Positions 5,279-8,451 of a DNA stretch of 8,451 nucleotides are shown here, piece by piece; the first letter of the stretch is position 1; the number at the start of each line of letters is the position of its first letter. The notes under the pieces were generated by a model. The model saw only the letters and a program-made list of their open reading frames with translations. It searched no databases and was not told the origin of the DNA. A program made the translations under genes and the position numbers. The stretch comes from Chloroflexota bacterium. Lineage in GTDB: Bacteria; Chloroflexota; Dehalococcoidia; GIF9; AB-539-J10. The stretch covers positions 1 to 8,451 of the forward strand of contig JADFUZ010000012.1 in NCBI GenBank assembly GCA_015222295.1. Direction: 5' to 3'.

Positions 5279-5911
5279 ATGGAAGAACTAGAAATAACTG
5301 GGAAGACGCTAGAGGACGCCACGTGTGAAGCGGAAAAGCAACTGGGGCTAGGCCGTGATGAATTTGACATAGTAGTTATCAAGGAAGGCAAATCCGGGAT
5401 TCTTGGAAGGCGGCGTGGGGAGTCCGTGATTAGAGTGAAGCCGCGAATTCCACACGAAGAGGATATCGCTAAGGTGGCCACGGAGGTGCTTGAGACCTTG
5501 ATCAGGTTGTTGGGAGTGTCAGGAGTGGTCGAGACCTCATCGGGCGAAACGCCTGTGTCTTTGAACATCGAAGGAGATGACCTGGGGATACTGATTGGGA
5601 GGCGGGGGCAGGCTTTGTCATGTCTCCAATTCATTGTCAGGCTGGTGGTAGCGGGTCGACTTAAGGCATGGCTGCCATTGAGTGTTGATGTCTGTAGATA
5701 CAGAGAGCGGCGACGTGACTCGTTGCAGAAACTAGCTCTGCGTTTGGCAGAAGAGGTGAAGCTCAGACGCCGTGCGATAACGTTGGAGCCGATGCTTCCT
5801 GACGAACGGCGTATGATCCACTTGGCGTTGGCTGATGATCCGGACGTTATGACCCACAGTATCGGTGAAAAGGACGACAGGAAGGTAGTGATTCTGCTGA
5901 AGCAGGAGTAG
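5279..5911 (+). CDS. jag: RNA-binding protein Jag/KhpB (Jag-N, KH and R3H domains)
   Basis: A 210-residue protein with three domains: Jag-N (about 1-52, MEELEITGKTLEDATCEA and the basic GILGRRRGES loop), a KH domain (about 62-140) with the G-R-R-G loop at residues 107-110 (ILIGRRGQAL), and an R3H domain (about 141-208) with the Arg177-x3-His181 signature in DERRMIHLAL and the following SIGEKDDRKVVI strand. Jag/KhpB binds RNA and, in Gram-positive bacteria, works with KhpA in control of cell division and envelope synthesis; it is commonly encoded directly after yidC. The start at 5279 is preferred over upstream in-frame codons because of the strong ribosome binding site and the family opening. 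Its last codons supply the ileS ribosome binding site. Confidence 0.95.
   Translation: MEELEITGKTLEDATCEAEKQLGLGRDEFDIVVIKEGKSGILGRRRGESVIRVKPRIPHEEDIAKVATEVLETLIRLLGVSGVVETSSGETPVSLNIEGDDLGILIGRRGQALSCLQFIVRLVVAGRLKAWLPLSVDVCRYRERRRDSLQKLALRLAEEVKLRRRAITLEPMLPDERRMIHLALADDPDVMTHSIGEKDDRKVVILLKQE
5904..5908 (+). promoter_or_regulatory. Ribosome binding site of ileS (supports the GTG start)
   Basis: AGGAG, at the very end of jag, lies 8 nt before a GTG at 5917. The next in-frame ATG (5956) would remove the conserved F-R-E-V-S opening, so the GTG is favoured. With 5 nt between the jag stop and ileS there is no room for a T-box or other tRNA-sensing leader. Confidence 0.75.
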
Positions 5912-5916
5912 ACGCG

Positions 5917-8451
5917 GTGTTTCGCGAAGTAAGCAGCAAGGCGAATCTCCCTCGAATGGAAGAGGACATACTTCGTTTTTGGCGCGAGCGCAGGATTTTT
6001 GAGCAAAGCGTCACGGCGAGGGAAGGGCAGCAACTCTACGCTTTCTATGATGGGCCACCCACAACTAACGGCAGTCCCGGCATCCATCATGTGCTGTCGC
6101 GCTTGTTCAAGGATGTCCCGTGTCGGTATAAGGCGATGAAGGGTTACCATGTGCCACGCAAGGCGGGCTGGGATACTCATGGCTTGCCTGTGGAACTGGA
6201 AGTGGAGAGCTTGCTTGGGCTCACCAAGAAGAGCCAGATTGAGGAATACGGGGTGGCCCAGTTCAACCAGCGCTGCCGCGAGAGTGTCTCCAAGTATATC
6301 GGAGAATGGCGGGCTATGGTGGAACGCATTGGCCACTGGATAGATATGGACGATCCCTACGTAACGTTGGAGAATGGCTACATCGAATCTTGTTGGTGGG
6401 CCATGAAGCAATTGTGGGACAGGGATTTGATCTACAGGGGTTACAAGACGACACCTCATTGTCCGAGATGCGGTACTTCTCTTAGTTCGCACGAAGTGGC
6501 ACTGGGATACGAAGACAATACAGAAGACCCGTCGGTGTACATAAGATTTCGGCTTTCCATTTCATCGTTGTTCAAAGGGAAGTCGCCTCTGGGGTCTATT
6601 CTTGAGGCGACACGATCGGGTGAAAAGCCTGCGTTCATTCTTGCCTGGACCACCACGCCGTGGACCTTGCCCGGCAACACTGCTCTGGCCGTGGCAACTG
6701 AAGCGAACTACAGTGTCATGGAAAGCGAAGCGGACTACCTGATTATGGCTACCGGGCTCACCAAGCAGCTTAGGCTTGAGAATTACAAGGAAGCGGGCGT
6801 CATATCTGGGAGCGATCTCGTCGATCTTGAGTACGAGCCCTTGTTCAATCCGCACGATTTTGACGTGCCTCGTTTCAGGATGCCGTCTTTTGCCGTGCAG
6901 GAAAAGAGAGAAGACTTGACGTACCCCATAATTGGAGGCGACTTCGTTTCACTGGAGGAAGGCACCGGCGTTGTCCATGTCGCTCCCTCTTTTGGGGAGG
7001 TGGACTTTGATGCGGGAATGGAGCTTGGCCTGGATTTCGTCCAGCCTGTGGATCTGGAAGGGAGAGTGACGGGGGGCTATTCGTTCGCTGGGAAATTCGT
7101 CAAGGATGCCGACGCTCTTGTGCTTGATGATCTGAAGTCACGCGGCTTGCTATTCCGGAGCGAGACAATCATTCACACCTATCCCTTCTGCTGGAGGTGT
7201 GGTTCGCCTCTTCTGTACTATGTGAAGAGATCGTGGTATATCAAGACCACGATGGTGAAAGACAGGCTTATCTCAGGCAACGCCGAGGTGAACTGGTATC
7301 CTGATTACATCAAACACGGTCGTTTTGGGGATTGGCTGGCGAACAACGTTGACTGGGCCTTCTCTCGGGAAAGGTATTGGGGGACTCCTCTGAACATCTG
7401 GCAGTGCTCTTCCTGTGGTCACTCCGAATGTGTGGGCGGCGTTGACGAACTGAGAGCAAAGCCAAATGTAAGGGGCCTGAAGGCGCATTTGGATCTGCAT
7501 CGTCCCTATGTCGATGAGATAGCCTTTTCTTGCTGTGAGTGCGGTGCTGATATGTGGCGTGTTCCCGAAGTAATTGATTGCTGGTTTGACTCGGGGGCTA
7601 TGATCATTGCGCAGTGGCATTATCCCTTTGAGAATATTGACAGGTTCAAACAGAACTTCCCCGCCGATTTCGTTTGTGAAGCCATCGACCAGACTCGAGG
7701 ATGGTTCTATAGCCTGCACGCTATATCCACGTTGCTGTTCGGACGCCCTTGCTTCAGGAACGTGCTGTGCCTAGGTCATGTTGTTGATGCTGAGGGTGAG
7801 AAAATGAGCAAGAGCAAGGGCAATATTGTCGATCCCTGGACTGTGATCAATGAGTACGGTGCTGATGCCCTCAGGTGGTATATGCTTGCCTCAGCGCCAA
7901 GCGAAAACACTCACCGGTTCTCTGTCAAGATGCTGGCTGAGACGCTGCGGAGAGATTTGCTCACTCTATGGAATACGTATGCTTTCTTTGTCCTCTATGC
8001 CAACATCGATCGTTTTGTTCCTCAATCCGGAGGCTCGCAGTCTTTCAGTGAATTGGATACCTGGATTACTTCAGAGCTCAATCAGCTCATATCTGCGGTG
8101 ACCAAAGCCATGGATCGCTATGACCCTACCTCGGCGGCACGTAGTATCGAGGCCTTTGTTGATGATCTTTCCAACTGGTATGTGAGGCGCAGTCGGCGCC
8201 GATTCTGGAAGAGCGAGAGCGACGCCGACAAATTGGCAGCCCATAGTACATTGTACCGGTGCTTGGTAACACTATCTCAGCTCTTGGCTCCTCTTACCCC
8301 GTTCATTGCCGAGGAGATGTATCAGAACTTGGTGCGTTCTGTATACCCCAGCGCTGCGGAGAGTGTACACCTGACTGATTTCCCCATGGCCGACGAGACA
8401 ATGATTGACGAGGAATTGAATCACGATATGGAGCTCGCTATGAGAATAGCC
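5917..8451 (+). CDS. ileS: Isoleucyl-tRNA synthetase, IleRS2 type with swapped HIGH motif (partial, C-terminus beyond right edge)
   Basis: Class I synthetase charging tRNA-Ile; 845 codons without a stop before the edge, against roughly 1030-1080 in the family. From the GTG the protein opens M-F-R-E-V-S. The ATP signature region reads DGPPTTNGSP then G55-I-H-H58, in place of His-x-Gly-His. GWDTHGLPVELEVE (about 86-99) follows. The CP1 editing domain shows WTTTPWTLPGN (244-254) and GTGVVHVAPSFGEVDF (349-364) with the conserved Asp363, so editing looks intact. Cysteine pairs at 182/185, 425/428, 497/500 and 540/542 suggest zinc knuckles. KMSKS is at 629-633. The anticodon-binding helical domain begins about 680-700 and includes NWYVRRSRRRFW (753-764). 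Segments such as DPYVTLENGYIESCWWAMKQLW resemble eukaryotic and Thermus IleRS rather than the E. coli IleRS1 type. It is probably cotranscribed with jag. Confidence 0.96.
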   Translation, partial: MFREVSSKANLPRMEEDILRFWRERRIFEQSVTAREGQQLYAFYDGPPTTNGSPGIHHVLSRLFKDVPCRYKAMKGYHVPRKAGWDTHGLPVELEVESLLGLTKKSQIEEYGVAQFNQRCRESVSKYIGEWRAMVERIGHWIDMDDPYVTLENGYIESCWWAMKQLWDRDLIYRGYKTTPHCPRCGTSLSSHEVALGYEDNTEDPSVYIRFRLSISSLFKGKSPLGSILEATRSGEKPAFILAWTTTPWTLPGNTALAVATEANYSVMESEADYLIMATGLTKQLRLENYKEAGVISGSDLVDLEYEPLFNPHDFDVPRFRMPSFAVQEKREDLTYPIIGGDFVSLEEGTGVVHVAPSFGEVDFDAGMELGLDFVQPVDLEGRVTGGYSFAGKFVKDADALVLDDLKSRGLLFRSETIIHTYPFCWRCGSPLLYYVKRSWYIKTTMVKDRLISGNAEVNWYPDYIKHGRFGDWLANNVDWAFSRERYWGTPLNIWQCSSCGHSECVGGVDELRAKPNVRGLKAHLDLHRPYVDEIAFSCCECGADMWRVPEVIDCWFDSGAMIIAQWHYPFENIDRFKQNFPADFVCEAIDQTRGWFYSLHAISTLLFGRPCFRNVLCLGHVVDAEGEKMSKSKGNIVDPWTVINEYGADALRWYMLASAPSENTHRFSVKMLAETLRRDLLTLWNTYAFFVLYANIDRFVPQSGGSQSFSELDTWITSELNQLISAVTKAMDRYDPTSAARSIEAFVDDLSNWYVRRSRRRFWKSESDADKLAAHSTLYRCLVTLSQLLAPLTPFIAEEMYQNLVRSVYPSAAESVHLTDFPMADETMIDEELNHDMELAMRIA

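Noticed and set aside
5140..6492. A 450-codon open frame on the minus strand, antisense to the end of yidC, all of jag and the start of ileS.
   Set aside because: The plus strand carries well-motifed jag and ileS here. The antisense product is rich in Ser, Arg and Pro with no recognisable domain, as expected from the complement of real coding sequence.

Overview
The window reads as a housekeeping segment of a bacterial chromosome (standard code, roughly balanced GC). Gene content and synteny (rpsF-ssb-rpsR, then rpmH-rnpA-yidD-yidC-jag, then a eukaryote-like isoleucyl-tRNA synthetase), a minimal YidC without the large periplasmic domain, and first-gene starts that look leaderless suggest a member of the Chloroflexota, perhaps Dehalococcoidia. 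This placement is inference from gene order and protein style; no rRNA or marker search was possible.

Layout. Positions 1-685 (minus strand) hold the N-terminal 228 residues of thiamine-monophosphate kinase (thiL), which runs off the left edge. An 80-bp divergent promoter region separates it from a YfcE-like metallophosphoesterase (766-1500). From 1519 to the right edge all genes lie on the plus strand, tightly packed: rpsF, ssb, rpsR, rpmH (a 46-residue gene, 2525-2665), rnpA, yidD (overlapping rnpA by 29 nt), a lipoprotein with eight beta-propeller repeats, yidC, jag/khpB, and ileS (GTG start at 5917, running off the right edge after 845 codons). No gap between genes exceeds 80 bp. I see no tRNA, rRNA, CRISPR, insertion sequence or convincing terminator.

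How the genes fit together. The plus-strand cluster joins two groups: ribosome and replication genes (S6, SSB, S18, L34, RNase P protein) and membrane-protein biogenesis genes (YidD, propeller lipoprotein, YidC, Jag). It then continues into ileS with no room for a T-box leader. The likely expression logic is strong extended -10 promoters (TGC-TATAAT or TGC-TATAGT) placed 7-9 nt before the first start codons, giving leaderless or near-leaderless mRNAs for thiL, the phosphoesterase and rpsF. Several downstream genes (ssb, rpsR, rpmH, jag, ileS) instead carry Shine-Dalgarno sequences embedded in or just after the preceding gene.

Most notable points: (i) the IleRS is of the eukaryote-like IleRS2 type and its class I HIGH signature is swapped to G-I-H-H, a change linked in the literature to mupirocin hyper-resistance; (ii) the same promoter-at-start-codon arrangement occurs three times; (iii) a BamB-like lipoprotein sits between yidD and yidC; (iv) the SSB C-terminal tip (DLPF) is capped by five extra residues whose codons supply the rpsR ribosome binding site; (v) S18 has an unusual ~21-residue C-terminal extension whose coding sequence holds the rpmH ribosome binding site within a possible hairpin. 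I found no clear case for a wholly new defence or mobile system; this is mostly a conserved core region with interesting variations.
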